DNA from: Pictodentalium vernedei
Taxonomy: Eukaryota > Mollusca > Scaphopoda > Dentaliida > Dentaliidae
NCBI GenBank assembly: GCA_031216915.1
Contig: CM062296.1
Coordinates: 796,211,608-796,275,607, forward strand
Reading direction: 5' to 3'
Length of the DNA: 64,000 nucleotides
The position numbers and the translations under genes are program-made. Under the pieces are notes generated by a model, which was given only the letters and a program-made list of their open reading frames with translations, ran no database searches and had not been told where the DNA came from. Each line of letters starts with the position of its first letter. Position 1 is the stretch's first letter. Positions 11,274 to 22,719 of the stretch are shown here, in pieces.

Positions 11274-12084
11274 GAGAATCAGTTTCCTGTGAAAGGCTTC
11301 CGGTGTGGGGGAGGGGGGGGGGGGGTTGAGAGGGTTAATTCAAAACATTGAAAGTGTGTTCATATGTTCAGGTAGGGTCTACAGATGTGTATAAAGGTTT
11401 CAAATTTTAAATAATACCTTTTCATTTCTGTCTGCATCAAATATTAACCAATAATCAAGAACACAAATGCAGGGATATACTATAGTGTGCTTTGCACACA
11501 AATTACACCATCTAGTTTGAAGTTGCATAAATATGCAAAACTTTAGAATTACAGCCACAAGTTACACAGGCTCTAAATGTCACATACAGTGTCAATGACC
11601 TTGTCACCAAATATTTGTATCAATCTTCCCCATAAATAAATTCCACATCAGATATGAAGAAGATCCATTCATTACTCAAGTTATCATATGGAAACCAAAG
11701 TAAGTATGGATGGAAGCTAGGACAGATGGATAGACGGACAATCCATTTACATACAACTTGTTTTCAAACCATGACAATAGCCAATATTGACTTCAGACTA
11801 AGTTCAGAGTCATGTTTCTGCTTTATTTTTGAATGAACTATAATGAATGTTCCCTAACACCAAACACTGTGTCAGTATTTTTGTCTCAATCTCGGTGTAC
11901 CAGGTGACAGATGAGTGAAAATAGGAGATGGGGGAGGGGGTACTGTCCTAAACAGAAGTCCACTTGTCCCAAACATAAGTCAACTCATCGAGGGCTTATA
12001 TTTCATCTAAATTTGGGAGAATCCATTTGGTTTCTCGCGAAAATGATAGCAAGAATTCATACCTGCCACATGTACAGTACATCC

Positions 12085-12402
12085 TACAGTTAAAACTAGA
12101 AGTCCTGTCACAAATAGTGCGCTTACCTAGACTTAATTGCGCGTTGGAATTGCGCGCAATTGCCATATCGAATGGCATCCAAAGCACGGCAGGTTCTCTT
12201 GGTTACTCATAGCAAACACATGCAATGTTTCTGCCAATAGACATCTGGGTTACCCGGAGGTCCATTGGCTGAAACATTGCTTGTGCACGGGCCATATGTA
12301 CAGAATTTGATGGCTTTACTTGGGTCATAACGCGTACATTAATGCGCATATCAACGTGCTATTTGTGCGCATTTCATGACAGGACTTCTAGTTTTAACTG
12401 TA
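12085..12402. mobile_element. MITE-1 copy
   Basis: Full copy. Its right TA is directly shared with the left end of the 5-kb inverted-repeat structure (TACAATAAAGTGG). Confidence 0.9.
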
Positions 12403-12647
12403 CAATAAAGTGGAAACCTGGTCGCGCTAATAATGCACTGTTTGGGCAATATTTGCATCACCTTCGTATCTGAATATCGCGATATTTTTATAGTTGGTCG
12501 TTATTTGGTCGTCAAACACGCTAAGATGACGAAGCCTCAAAGAACAAGTTACAAACAGTACAATGGTACATATTTAAAAACAAAACATGATTAATTATTA
12601 ACAGTAATCATTTCAGTTAAAGAAAGCACAAAGAAGTAGTGAAGTCA

Positions 12648-13065
12648 TGGTAGAGCGTGTCCCAGTCATCATTGCACTGTAGACTGTTGACATGGACCGT
12701 CAAGAGAGAGGTGGCCGAGTGGATAAGTGCACTGGTCTCTCATGCCAGAGGCCCCGGGATCGATCCCCGGTCAGGGAAAGTTCTCAAGGTATCCAAACAC
12801 TCTCTGTCAACATCAATTGTGGGGTTGATGCTGTCACAGCGTACCGTCCTATCGGGTGGGGGACGTAAAATGGCTGTCCTCTGTGCGGAGAGAGTCACGC
12901 TCTGTGCAGGCTAAATATCCCTTCGTAGTATTCGAGAAGAGCTAGGCCACAATGTTGCCACTATGAAGGTCACACCTACGCCATTGGGCCAAGGAGAGGC
13001 GTTAATATAAGTTGCATAACTTGTTCGCCAATCCTTGTAAAACAAATAAGATTAAATAAATCAAT
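12648..13065 (+). mobile_element. tRNA-derived SINE, + strand copy
   Basis: The head has a Pol III A box (GGTGGCCGAGTGGATAAGTG at 12709) and B box (GGGATCGATCCCC at 12757). The body runs through AAAATGGCTGTCCTCTGTG and ends in an A-rich tail (AAACAAATAAGATTAAATAAA). The body matches, in antisense, 41707-41967. Compared with the uninterrupted right arm at 16941-17471, the insertion lies roughly between 12648 and 13065. The head does not pair as a functional tRNA. Confidence 0.75.
12674..12704 (+). repeat. 31-bp perfect direct repeat, copy 1
   Basis: Starts GCACTGTAGACTGTTGACAT and ends CCGTCAAG. It sits just before the SINE A box and is identical to 13685-13715, 1 kb downstream. Confidence 0.9.
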
Positions 13066-13684
13066 TCTAAACAGTAAACAAACATAAACACTCAACTAAT
13101 TGTTAACAACGTTCATTTCAATGCAATTAGAAAACAAACAAGTATACAAAGACATATTTTAATAAGCACGAAGCTAAAAAACAATCCAGAAATTGAGCAC
13201 AGTATTTTACAGTCAGTTCATCAGTTCGTACTGCTGGGTGGACGTATTCTTACGTATGTGTATATAATTCTGGATAATTTTCAAATATTAAGAAGGATTA
13301 TGAAGGATAGTTTTCATTGTTGAATTTAATTCAAACAAACGTGTAAATACTTAATATTTTGTTTAAATTTATGATAGATATTTTAAAATGTGTCCATAAT
13401 ATATCGCACACATATTAATAATGCATCTAAACTAATTGTGCTTTCACATATACTGTATACATATCACAAATCTTCTTGAATAAATATTGTTTAAACTAAA
13501 TCAAATAAAATTCTTGGTCCTCACTGCCGTCTGTCGTGGCTTCATAAGCAAATAAAGTTATTTGGCTCGCAAGGGATTTCAAATCCCACATCGTCCCTGT
13601 GTGCCTTTGGAACTCTGAAACTTTCATTAATTCATTTAAAAAATCATATGTTAGCCCACCCATGTGTCATAATTATTTTTGTTA

Positions 13685-13715
13685 GCACTGTAGACTGTTG
13701 ACATGGACCGTCAAG
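13685..13715 (+). repeat. 31-bp perfect direct repeat, copy 2
   Basis: Identical to 12674-12704 but followed by unrelated sequence (TTGGGCAGAGCCAACTC), with no SINE head. Confidence 0.9.
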
Positions 13716-14373
13716 TTGGGCAGAGCCAACTCATCAATTGGGACAAGTTGACTCCAATCTGGGCCAAGTGGACTGTGAACCCTCCTAAACACCAGAACCT
13801 CACAGAACCTCCTCTAAATGACACTTACGAAGGGTTTTGCGAGGGAATATATTATTTCCTGTAAAATTTAGGCTTTGCAACCAGAATAGAATAATAGAAT
13901 TGAATTCATTCTCAAAGTTGTCTTCGTCTGGGCAGTTCTGGCATTTAGTATTTTTCTCTTAAATACCAGAACCACATATACTTCCCCAGAACCACCCTCC
14001 AAATAACATTGCACACTGTTTTCAGAGAGAAAATATTTCATTTTCAGTTTATTTTAGAAGTCGAAAGGAAACTGAATTGAATTTATTTACATATTCGTCC
14101 CTGTGTTGGTATTTGCTTAGCTGGTGATAATCAGGCTATTTGCAGGGACCGACCTGGGCATGCGCCAGTGCGTATTTGGTTCTGAAACATCAGGACCTGG
14201 CTCTTAAATCTCAGAAATAGGCTTCTCAGTTGGCGCATAACTTCTCAGATCATATTTTGATATTCTTTCGATGGATAATCGAGAGAGACACTCTTACATG
14301 TACTATATATATGATTATCATTTATCATTGTTGTAGAGTGCTTAAGTTAATACTTCAAGTCTTAATTACCAAG

Positions 14374-14461
14374 CATTAATCTTCACTGTGGTTTCTGATC
14401 AAGTCTTGGCTGCCTAAATAGGCAGCCAAGACTTGATCAGAAACCACAGTGAAGATTAATG
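14374..14461. repeat. Perfect 42-bp hairpin with 4-base loop
   Basis: Arms 14374-14415 and 14420-14461 (CATTAATCTTCACTGTGG onward and its complement) match at every position, with loop AAAT. Confidence 0.95.
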
Positions 14462-14816
14462 TTTGCTATAGTGTACTAAATAAAAATGATGAGAGCTATT
14501 ACATACTTGCAGTGTGTGGTACAAACAGCAGTGTGACTCCGTAAATTGAAATCTGGCGCATGAATTGAAAAAATAGGCTTCGAGGCTAGAGCGCATTTTA
14601 AATAGTCCTGATCGGTCCCTGTATTTGTGTGACTATGATGATGATGGTAAAATGAATTCTGATGCATCATTAGAAAGTGACTAATGGCCTACAACTCTGT
14701 GTATGGTGCTTCATTGGAATGAGGAAGTTTGTTACGATGAGGTGAAAATAAATTGTTTTTCAAATGTGAAAAGCTGTTTTAAGATTGAGTATGTGATTGA
14801 GTCAATAAACAGTACA

Positions 14817-15134
14817 TACAGTTAAAACTAGAAGTCCTGTCACGAATAGTGCACTTATCTAGGCTTAATTGCGCTTTGGAATTGCGCGCAATTGCAATAT
14901 CGAATGGCATCCAAAGCACGGCAGGTTCTCTTGGTTACTCATAGCAAACACATGCAATGTTTCTGTCAATGGACCTCTGGGTTACCCGGAGGTCCATTGG
15001 CTGAAACATTGCCTGTGCACAAGCCATATGTACAGAATTTGATAGCTTTACTTGGGCCATAACGCGTACATTAACGCGCATATCAACGTGCTATTTGTGT
15101 GCATTTCATGACAGGACTTCTAGTTTTAACTGTA
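14817..15134. mobile_element. MITE-1 copy
   Basis: Full copy with TA edges and the intact CCTCTGGGTTACCCGGAGG core. Confidence 0.9.
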
Positions 15135-15228
15135 GGGGAGGGCGCAAATTGGTACTTATCATAGTTGAGTAGATTTTCCACTAAATGATTTACAATTTTT
15201 TAAAGAACCACAAGGCAAAGTGGCAAAC

Positions 15229-15277
15229 ATTCAGCTCATGGACCATCAGGGTTCATCTGGTGGTCCAAGAGCTGAAA
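15229..15277. repeat. Hairpin TTCAGCTC(A)TGGACCATCAG
   Basis: Arms of about 20 bp around GGTTCAT. It resembles in style, but not in sequence, the MITE-1 core. Confidence 0.6.
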
Positions 15278-15727
15278 TTTTGGGTAGTGCTACTTGTGCT
15301 TTGTTCCGAGTAACTGTTACTTGGTTGCTGAGTGACAAATCTATCCTCCCGCGACTTTGCTAATTCATCCACTACATCCTATATTCATTTCATTCACACA
15401 CACTCAAATTGGCAGCAGTTTAGGTAAGAATGTGCTCTATATACAGTATACCTATAACAAAGTATTCCGTTAGGCGATATTCTTTTGTTAATGACACCAT
15501 ATTAGCACCTTATTTTGGCGATATTCCTATAGCAATAATGCAATATTTTCAACATGTGGCGAATATCGCAAGACAAACGCATGCATGGCGCGATGTTTTC
15601 ATAACTATCGTTCGTAATTTTTCAGATGAAAAGAAGAGGAGCGAACAGGGCTCAAAATAAGAGGTGTCGCATTGCTTTTTGCTATACAAAACTTGCAAAA
15701 AGCTACACACTGTTCAATTATGTATAG

Positions 15728-15796
15728 CATTTTGCAATACAAGATAATCAACTGCAGCCTATTAGGCTGCAGTTGATTGTCTTGTATCGCAAAATG
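15728..15796. repeat. 33-bp hairpin
   Basis: Arms 15728-15760 and 15764-15796 (CATTTTGCAATACAAGATAA onward) with two mismatches and a 3-base loop. Confidence 0.85.
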
Positions 15797-16638
15797 TAAA
15801 TGAAAATTTGCAAACAAATCTGAAAACTAGTTCACTGATGCTTTACTTCTGATTGTGGAACATTCCAGGCATAACTCAGATTAACTCTCCATCAAGCATC
15901 ATTAGCAACTTCAAATGTAAGATGAATTCTATTGGTTTAAATTCTTCCTGTTTTAACAACATTTTGCATAAAATGTACATTAAGCCCATCAAATTAAAAA
16001 TCCCAACTTCCATTTTGAGAACTCTATTGAACAACCAAGACGCTATTTGAAAATATCCAAGTCCATGCAACCCTTAAAGGCAGTTCAGTTGAAAAAAACA
16101 TAGTAAATGTTTCATGTGTTGCAGATTATTTGGAAATGCCCAGAAATGAAAGGAAACTATTCAATCTACTTAGAAGAATTCAATACAAAACAGCATAACA
16201 TAACTCTGGTATACAAAAATAGCTATGTAATTTTTACAAAATGCTATTCATTTTTTTGAAATTTGTAGAATTTTGCTTCACAAAGAAAAAAAGTTATTTG
16301 GAGCACTGGGAGCGAATACTTATAATAATATGGATGATTTGAGTCATGCATAGTTTTTTTATGTTAAACGAACATGGATGATGTATTCATTGATGTCGGT
16401 GCAGTTAAAACTCGGATTTCCCTTGGCCTACCCAGCTTCACGAGAGTCCTTGAGAGTATGTTTACAATATTGCAGTTTAAACTTTTATAAATATAAAGCT
16501 CTCAATCTTTAAAGTCAAAGGGACGTGGGGTGGGGGGTGCTTTGTGAGTCTTCATTTCGCACTCGATAATGACGATATCAAGCACGAATTGGGGTGATGT
16601 AAAATGAAATAGAAATATTCGTGAAAGCACAATTAGTT

Positions 16639-16936
16639 TACAGTTAAATCTAGAAGTCCTGTCACGAATAGTGCGCTTATCTAGGCTTAATTGCGCGTTG
16701 GAATTGTGCGCAATTGCCATATCGAATGGCATCCAAAGCCTGACAGGTTCTACTGGTTACTCATAGCAAACACATGCAATGTTTCTGCCAATGTAACCCA
16801 TTGGCTGAAACATTGCTTGTGTACAGGCCATATGTACAGAATTTGATAGCTTTATTTGGGCCATAACATGCACATTAACGCACATATCAATGTGCTATTT
16901 GTACGCATTTCATGACAGGACTTCTAGTTTTAACTG
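16639..16936. mobile_element. MITE-1 copy, core partly deleted
   Basis: Full termini, but the central hairpin is reduced to CCAATGTAACCCATTGG, and the right TA has become AA. Confidence 0.85.
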
Positions 16937-17875
16937 AAGTTGTATTATTAATATGTGTGTGATATATCTTGGACACATTTTAAAATATCTATCATAAATT
17001 TTAACAAAATATCAAGTACTTACATGTTTGATTGAATTAAATTCAACAGTGAAAAATATCCTTCATAATTCTTCATAACAGTCCAAAATTTTCCAGAATT
17101 ATGTACACATAAGCAATAAATACGTCCACCCAGCAGTACGAACTGATGAACTGACTGTAAAATACTGTATTCAGTTTCTGGATTGTTTTTTAGCTTTGTG
17201 CTTATTAAAATATGTCTTTGTGTACTTGTTTGTTTTGTAATTGCATTGAAATGAGCATTGTTAACAATTATCTGAGTGTTTATGTTTTTTAACTGTGTAG
17301 CATTGATGTGACTTCACTAATTCTTCGTCATCTTAGCGCGTTCGACCAGCCAAATAATGACCAACTGATGCGTTTTTCCTATAAAAATATCACGATATTC
17401 AGATACGAATGTGAATTAAATATTGCCCAAACAGTGCATTATTAGCATGACCAGGTTTCCACTTTATTGTAGGCTGTGCTGTATCTTAGCTCAAAAAGGC
17501 TATGTAAACAATGTTAAATATCCTATGTGAGGATATATTAAATTTTCAATTTGTGCATTCCTGATCTTGTAGAGTGTAGTGTGAAGGCATTGAAAATATA
17601 TCTTCAGTTTCTTTTCACAGTGTATACAGTGAAGCCCACTTAATTGGATATCTCTTAACTGAATAACCCTGTTAATTGAATATAATTTCCCAACACAAAC
17701 CATCTTCCATACCACAGTACAAATTTGACCTGTTGATTGAATATAGGTTATAAAATAAATTCCTGTTAATAGAATAAAAAACCTTATAACCTGTCAGGAA
17801 ATTACCCACACTCCCCTTAGCTTTCCTTTGCATTTAGACCTATTTGACCTCAGTACATCCAATACAGACATTTAA

Positions 17876-17932
17876 TCTATTATATCTTGTTTGACAGAGC
17901 TCATTAGGCTCTGTCAAATAAGATATAATAGA
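17876..17932. repeat. 25-bp hairpin with TTTGACAGAGC tip
   Basis: Arms TCTATTATATCTTGTTTGAC... and complement. The GACAGAGCTCA...GCTCTGTC tip is shared with the TTAA MITE at 62044-62255. Confidence 0.8.
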
Positions 17933-18008
17933 ATAGATGCTAAGTTTATCTCCAGAGTAAAACTAAATGTCTGTGGAGTTTTGAATTTACATTTTCATAA
18001 ATTTTCAG

Positions 18009-18099
18009 GAACTTCTCGTCTATCCCCAGATGGAAAAACAAGAGGTGGATGACCTGAATGAACTTGTTCAACCAATAGAAAAAGCTTTTAGTGAAGGAA
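18009..18099 (+). CDS. ACAD9: ACAD9-like, coding exon 2
   Basis: 91 bases, 30 codons plus one base, preceded by AAATTTTCAG and followed by GTATGT. It encodes ELLVYPQMEKQEVDDLNELV and then QPIEKAFSEG, matching the early mature region of ACAD9/VLCAD (an FPYP-like start, then an acidic helix ending PVxxFF-like). The split codon A|TT across the junction gives Ile before DSK in exon 3. At under 100 bp it is isolated by 17 kb upstream and 15 kb downstream. Confidence 0.85.
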
Positions 18100-18334
18100 G
18101 TATGTATACACCTAAAAAGCAATGAAATTATATTATTTCTTACTCTACATGTAAGTGACTATTTCATTGGCAACAAGCTATTATCCAGTAATTGAAAATG
18201 GAATGTCTTTTCATTTTTGGAATTACCTTGTACCGGTAACTTTAAAAATTCGAACAATACAGTATATGTATTTACATTAGTTCCTTGAATCCTGCAGCCT
18301 GTGTAACATGTAACCAACTAACCGTGTGCATTTT

Positions 18335-19660
18335 TAGTCGAGTTGTGACTCAAACTCAACTTATAGTTTGATAAATGGTGGGCGGGCAGGCATAAACAAT
18401 TGGTTTCCAGACGATAGCTTAATAATGGTTCGACCCACGTTCATGAAACTTCATAGGTAGGTTAGCCTCGGTCAGAGGAAGAACCCTTTGTACTTAGGAC
18501 TCACTAGGTCAACAGTGAAGTTCACAGTGACCTTGAACATACTAAATCATAAACAATTGGTTTCTGGATAATAACTTGACTATGGTTGAAACCACATTCA
18601 TGAAACTTCACATGTAGGTTGGCTTTTGTTAGAGGAAGAACCGTATTTATTTTGGACCCGCTAGGTCAAAGGTCAAGGTCACAGTGACCAGTGACTTTGG
18701 ACAAAGTAATTCCAAACAATTGGTTTCTGGATGATAACTTGATAATGGTTTAACCCACGTTCATGAAACTTCATAGGTAGGTTGGCATCCATGAGAGGAA
18801 TAACCTTATATATTTTGGACCCACTAAGTGAAAGGTCAAGGCCACAGTGGCCTTCAACATAGTAAATCCATGAACAATTGGTTTCTGGACGATAACTTGA
18901 TAATGGTTTGACCCACGTTCATGGCACTTCATAGGTAGGTTGGCATTGGTAAGAGGAAGAACCCTATTTATTTTGGACTCTCTGGATCAAAGGTGCTGTG
19001 ACCTTGAACATAGTAAATCGTAAACAATTGTTTCCGGATGATAACTTGACTATGATTCAACCCACATTCATGAAACTTCATATGTAGGTTGGCATTCTTG
19101 AGAGGAATAACCCTATTTATTTCGGACTCACTAGGTCAAAGTCACAGTGACCCTGAACATAGCAAATCAAAACAATTTATTTCCGGATGATAACTTTATA
19201 ATGGTTCGACCCACTTTCATGAAACTTCATAGGCAGGTTGGCCTTCTTGATAGGAAGAACCCGATTTATTTTATACTCGCTAGGTGAAAGGTCGAGGTCA
19301 CAGTGACCTTCAACAGTAAATCATAAACAATTGGTTTCTGGATTACTTGATAATGGTTTGACCCAATTTCATGAAACGTCATTGGTAGGTTTTTTGGACT
19401 CACTAGGTCAAAGGTCAAGATCACAGTGACCTTGAACATAATAAATTATTAACAATTGGTTTCCAGATGATAATTTGACATTGGTTCCACTCACTTCATA
19501 GGTAGATTGGCATTGGTGCAAGAAAGAACCTTATGTATCTTGGAATCGCTAGGTCAAAGGTCAAGGTCACAGTGCCCCTTCTTATAGTAAATTGTAAACG
19601 ACTGGTTTCCGGATGATAAGTTGATAATGATTAACCCCACTTTTGTGCTGTCACAACTCT
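18335..19660. repeat. 157-bp tandem array 1 with nuclear-receptor-like sites
   Basis: Opens with a TTTTTAGTCGAGTTGTGAC head and GGCGGGCAGGCATAAAC, then about eight units containing CAATTGGTTTCCGGATGATA, TTCATGAAACTTCATAGG and AGGTCAAAGGTCAAGGTCAC. One unit has the perfect 15-mer AGGTCACAGTGACCT (19295-19309); another has AGGTCAAAGGTCA (18663-18675) directly followed by GGTCACAGTGACC. Ends near TTTGTGCTGTCACAAC. Confidence 0.85.
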
Positions 19661-19689
19661 ACATTGGATTGGTGATCCTATCGGCATTT

Positions 19690-19853
19690 TTACAGCTTTA
19701 GTCAGTGTATTATAAGTTACATGGCATGTAACTGGCTGATACATTTACATACAAGGGCAATAAGAGTTCATATCAGGAGAGGCGAAGTCAAACCTGATAT
19801 AAACTCTCAGAGCCTTGTATGGAGATGTATCAGCCAGCTAGATGCCATGTAAC
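19690..19853. repeat. About 65-bp imperfect inverted repeat
   Basis: GTTACATGGCATGTAACTGG...CATATCAGG is matched by CCTGATATAAACTC...GCCATGTAAC around GAGAGGCGAAGTCAAA. MITE-like, no coding. Confidence 0.75.
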
Positions 19854-20094
19854 ATATTTATTATGTCGAAAATCCATGTAAATCAAGGGATTAATGAATT
19901 TTCACGAGAAACAAAGAACAGCCGGGCGTTTATTTTTTAGAAGCTGTAATTGACAGCACTTTGCAGAATCATCAACAGTAACTGGCCCGGTATGTATCCA
20001 TGGAAACAGTAAACAATCTTTGCTGCTCAAAGTGCAATATTTCATCCCCTGAATTACCATGTTCTACGTGTCAGTAGTATTTTTCACAAGTGCT

Positions 20095-20660
20095 TGCGCG
20101 GGTGAAAAATAAAACTTTGAGGTCTACACGAATGAGATAATTCCTGATATTCACTGAAACAGCTTAGATTTTCTTTTTTGTTATATGCTATGTGACATTT
20201 TACTGCACAATATTCAGCCCAATTCGACTGCAAACAGTTTCAAGACAATAACAAAGACTGCTTATCGTGCCTTCAAGACGACGCTCAAGGTGACGTCATG
20301 CTCCGAAGCGTTTGGACCTGAAAGTTTTATTTTTCACTCTTGTAAGCGCTTGTGAAAAATAAAACTTTGAGGTCTACACGAATGAGATAATTCCTGATAT
20401 TCACTGAAACAGCTTAGATTTTCTTTTTTATTATATGCTATGTGACATTTTACTGCACAATATTCAGCCCAATTCGACTGCAAACAGTTTCAAGGCAATA
20501 ACAAAGACTGCTTATCGTGCCTTCAAGACGACGCTCAAGGTGACGTCATGCTCCGAAGCGTTTGGACCTGAAAGTTTTATTTATCACTCGTGTAAGCGCT
20601 TGTGAAAAATAAAGCTTTCAGGTCCACACTCATGAGGTAATTCCAGATATTCACTAAAAT
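20095..20660. repeat. 252-bp tandem duplication, each unit with a perfect CRE
   Basis: Two near-identical units (GTGAAAAATAAAACTTTGAG onward) and the start of a third. Each full unit has TGACGTCA (20291-20298 and 20541-20548). The third unit resumes at about 22046-22190, with its CRE changed to TGACATCA, after being split by array 2. Confidence 0.8.
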
Positions 20661-22045
20661 AGCGTACATTTTTAGTCGAGTTGTGACGAAGTCAAACTCG
20701 ACTTATAGTTTGATGAACGGTTGGGCGGGCGGGCATAAACAATTGGTTTCCGGATGATAACTTGATAATGGTTCAAACCATGTTCATGACACTTCGTAGG
20801 TAGGTTGGTATCGGTGAGAGGAAGAACCCTATTAATTTTGGACTTGCTTGGTCAAAGTCAAGGTCACAGTGATCTTGAACATAATAAATTGTAAACAATT
20901 GGTTTCCGGATGATAACTTGACTACGGTTCAACCCACATTCATGAAACTTCATCTGTAGATTGGCCTTCTTGAGAGGAAGAACCCTATTTTGGACCCACT
21001 AGGTCAAAGGTCAAGGTCACAGTGACCCTGAACATAGTAAATCAGAACAATCGGTTTCCGGATGATAACTTGATAATGGTTCGACCCATGTTCATGAAAC
21101 TTCATAGTTAGGTTGGTATCAGTGAGAGGAAGAACCCTATTAATTTTGGACTCGCTAAGTGAAAGGTTAAGGTCACAGTGACCTTCAACATAGTAAATCG
21201 TAAACAGTTGGTTTCTGGATGATACCTTGATAATGTTTTGACCCACGTTCATGAAACTTCATAGGTAGGTTGACATCAGTGAGAGGAAGAACCCTATTTA
21301 TTTTGGATGCGCTAAGTGAAAGGTTAAGGTCACAGTGACCTTCAACATCGTAAATCGTAAACAATTGGTTTCCGGATGATACCTTGATAACGTTTTGACC
21401 CACGTTCATGAAACTTCATAGGTAGGTTGGCATCAGTGAGAGGAAGAACCCTATTTATTTTGGACATGCTAGGTGAAAGGTTAAGGTCACAGTGTCCTTC
21501 AACATAGTAAATCATAAACAACTGGTTTCCGGGTGATACCTTGATAACGTTTCAACCCACGTTCATGAAACTTCATAGGTAGGTTGGCATCAGTGAGAGG
21601 AAGAACCCTATTTATTTTGGACTTGCTAGGTGAAAGGTTAAGGTCACAGTGACCTTGAACATAGTAAATCATAAACAATTGGTTTCTGGATGATAACTTG
21701 AAAATGGTTAGACCCACATTCATGAAACTTCAAAGGTAGGTTGGCCTAGGTGAGTGGAAGACCCCTATTTATTTTGGACTCACTAGGTCAAAGGCCAAGG
21801 TCACAGTGACCTTGAACATAATAAATCATAAACAATTGGTTTCCAGATGATAATTTGACAATGGTTCCACTTACGTTCATGAAATTCCATTGGTGCAAGA
21901 AAGAACCCTATTTATTTTGGAATCACTAGGTCAAAGTCACAATGACCCTTCACATACATGTAGTAAATTGTAAACAATTGGTTTCCGGATTATAAGTTGA
22001 TAATAATCAAACCCACTTTTGTGCTGTCAGAACTTGACCTTGGAC
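20660..22045. repeat. 157-bp tandem array 2, inserted in a duplicated unit
   Basis: Same head (TTTTTAGTCGAGTTGTGACG) and repeat as array 1, about eight units. Perfect AGGTCACAGTGACCT at 21170-21184, 21327-21341, 21641-21655 and 21798-21812. The flanks are the two parts of a third 252-bp unit, so the array element jumped into it as a whole. Confidence 0.85.
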
Positions 22046-22719
22046 ATTTTTTATTATATGCTACCTGACATTTTACTGTGCAATATTCAGCCCAATTTGA
22101 CTCCAAACAATTTCAAGACAATAACAAAGATCTGGTGATCGTTTCTTCAAGACGACGTTAAAGGTGACATCATGCACTGAATTGTAATGTCATTTAGGAA
22201 GCTACTGAGAGATATCAAGAAGTATCTTTTATATAATTTGTGATAATTCACAGGCTAGCATATAATGAAAGTGGCCACTCAGGTGCAAAGCATTAATAAA
22301 TACTACATTGACACAGTTTCTTTGTCAACATTCATCTGATTTATGTTAAAAATAATGTTAGTAATCAAGAACCACAAGTGAATAAAATAGTCTTGCTTCG
22401 GCAATACCTCAGATTTCCTCCGTAATTTCAATTCTAAAACTTCATTAATCAGTCATTTTCAAACCATCATGATTGTATATTTTGTTTGTAGATATCGCAG
22501 GAGATTTAAACCAATAAGGAAAAGAAAACTTTTTTTCATTATTAAGCATATTTTGTGATTTTTTAATTCTTGAATTGTAAATCTGTTGGTAGAATATGTC
22601 CATTGAACTGAACAAAATGGGTATTTTTTCTGCAAAATCTTGTTGTTAATGAACTTAAAACTCGATAACAATTCAAAACTGATATTGGAGCCTCAAACTT
22701 GAATCAAATTTGAATCAAG

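Larger units (their letters stand above)
9040..11420. repeat. Tandem array, about 150-bp unit
   Basis: Units contain GAAAGTGTGTTCATATG, TCTAGATGTGCATAAAGG, a GCACCACTTTTGTCATTAG segment and AGAATCGGTTTCCAG. Units are divergent. Two MITE-1 copies (9543-9861 and 10959-11273) interrupt it. The open frames seen across it are unrelated to known proteins and are lost in neighbouring units. Confidence 0.75.
12401..17471. repeat. 5-kb structure with about 530-bp inverted arms
   Basis: The left arm (12401-13424, interrupted by a SINE at about 12648-13065) is matched in inverted orientation by the right arm (16941-17471). Outer ends are TACAATAAAGTGGAAACC and its complement, bounded by TA. Shared internal landmarks include AATAATGCACTGTTTGGGC and GTACTGCTGGGTGGACGTAT. 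The 3.5-kb spacer holds MITEs and hairpins and no gene. It could be one TIR element or two inverted copies of a roughly 530-bp element. Confidence 0.7.
635..18008 (+). other. ACAD9 intron 1 (17.4 kb)
   Basis: Bounded by GTAAAG after exon 1 and ATTTTCAG before exon 2, phase 0. No host coding sequence is seen inside; it consists of mobile elements and arrays listed separately. Stretches 646-1645, 5048-6104, 11424-12084, 13430-14370, 15297-16638 and 17472-18008 hold no recognisable gene, only AT-rich sequence and undefined repeat fragments (for example a degenerate CTCTTAAAG-type run at 5280-5420). Confidence 0.8.

Noticed and set aside
12085..12402. Recurring small open frames starting MLWMPFDMA in many places
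   Set aside because: All are the same half of MITE-1.
12703..12780. tRNA gene
   Set aside because: A and B boxes are present but the acceptor stem does not pair, and a SINE body follows; it is a SINE head.
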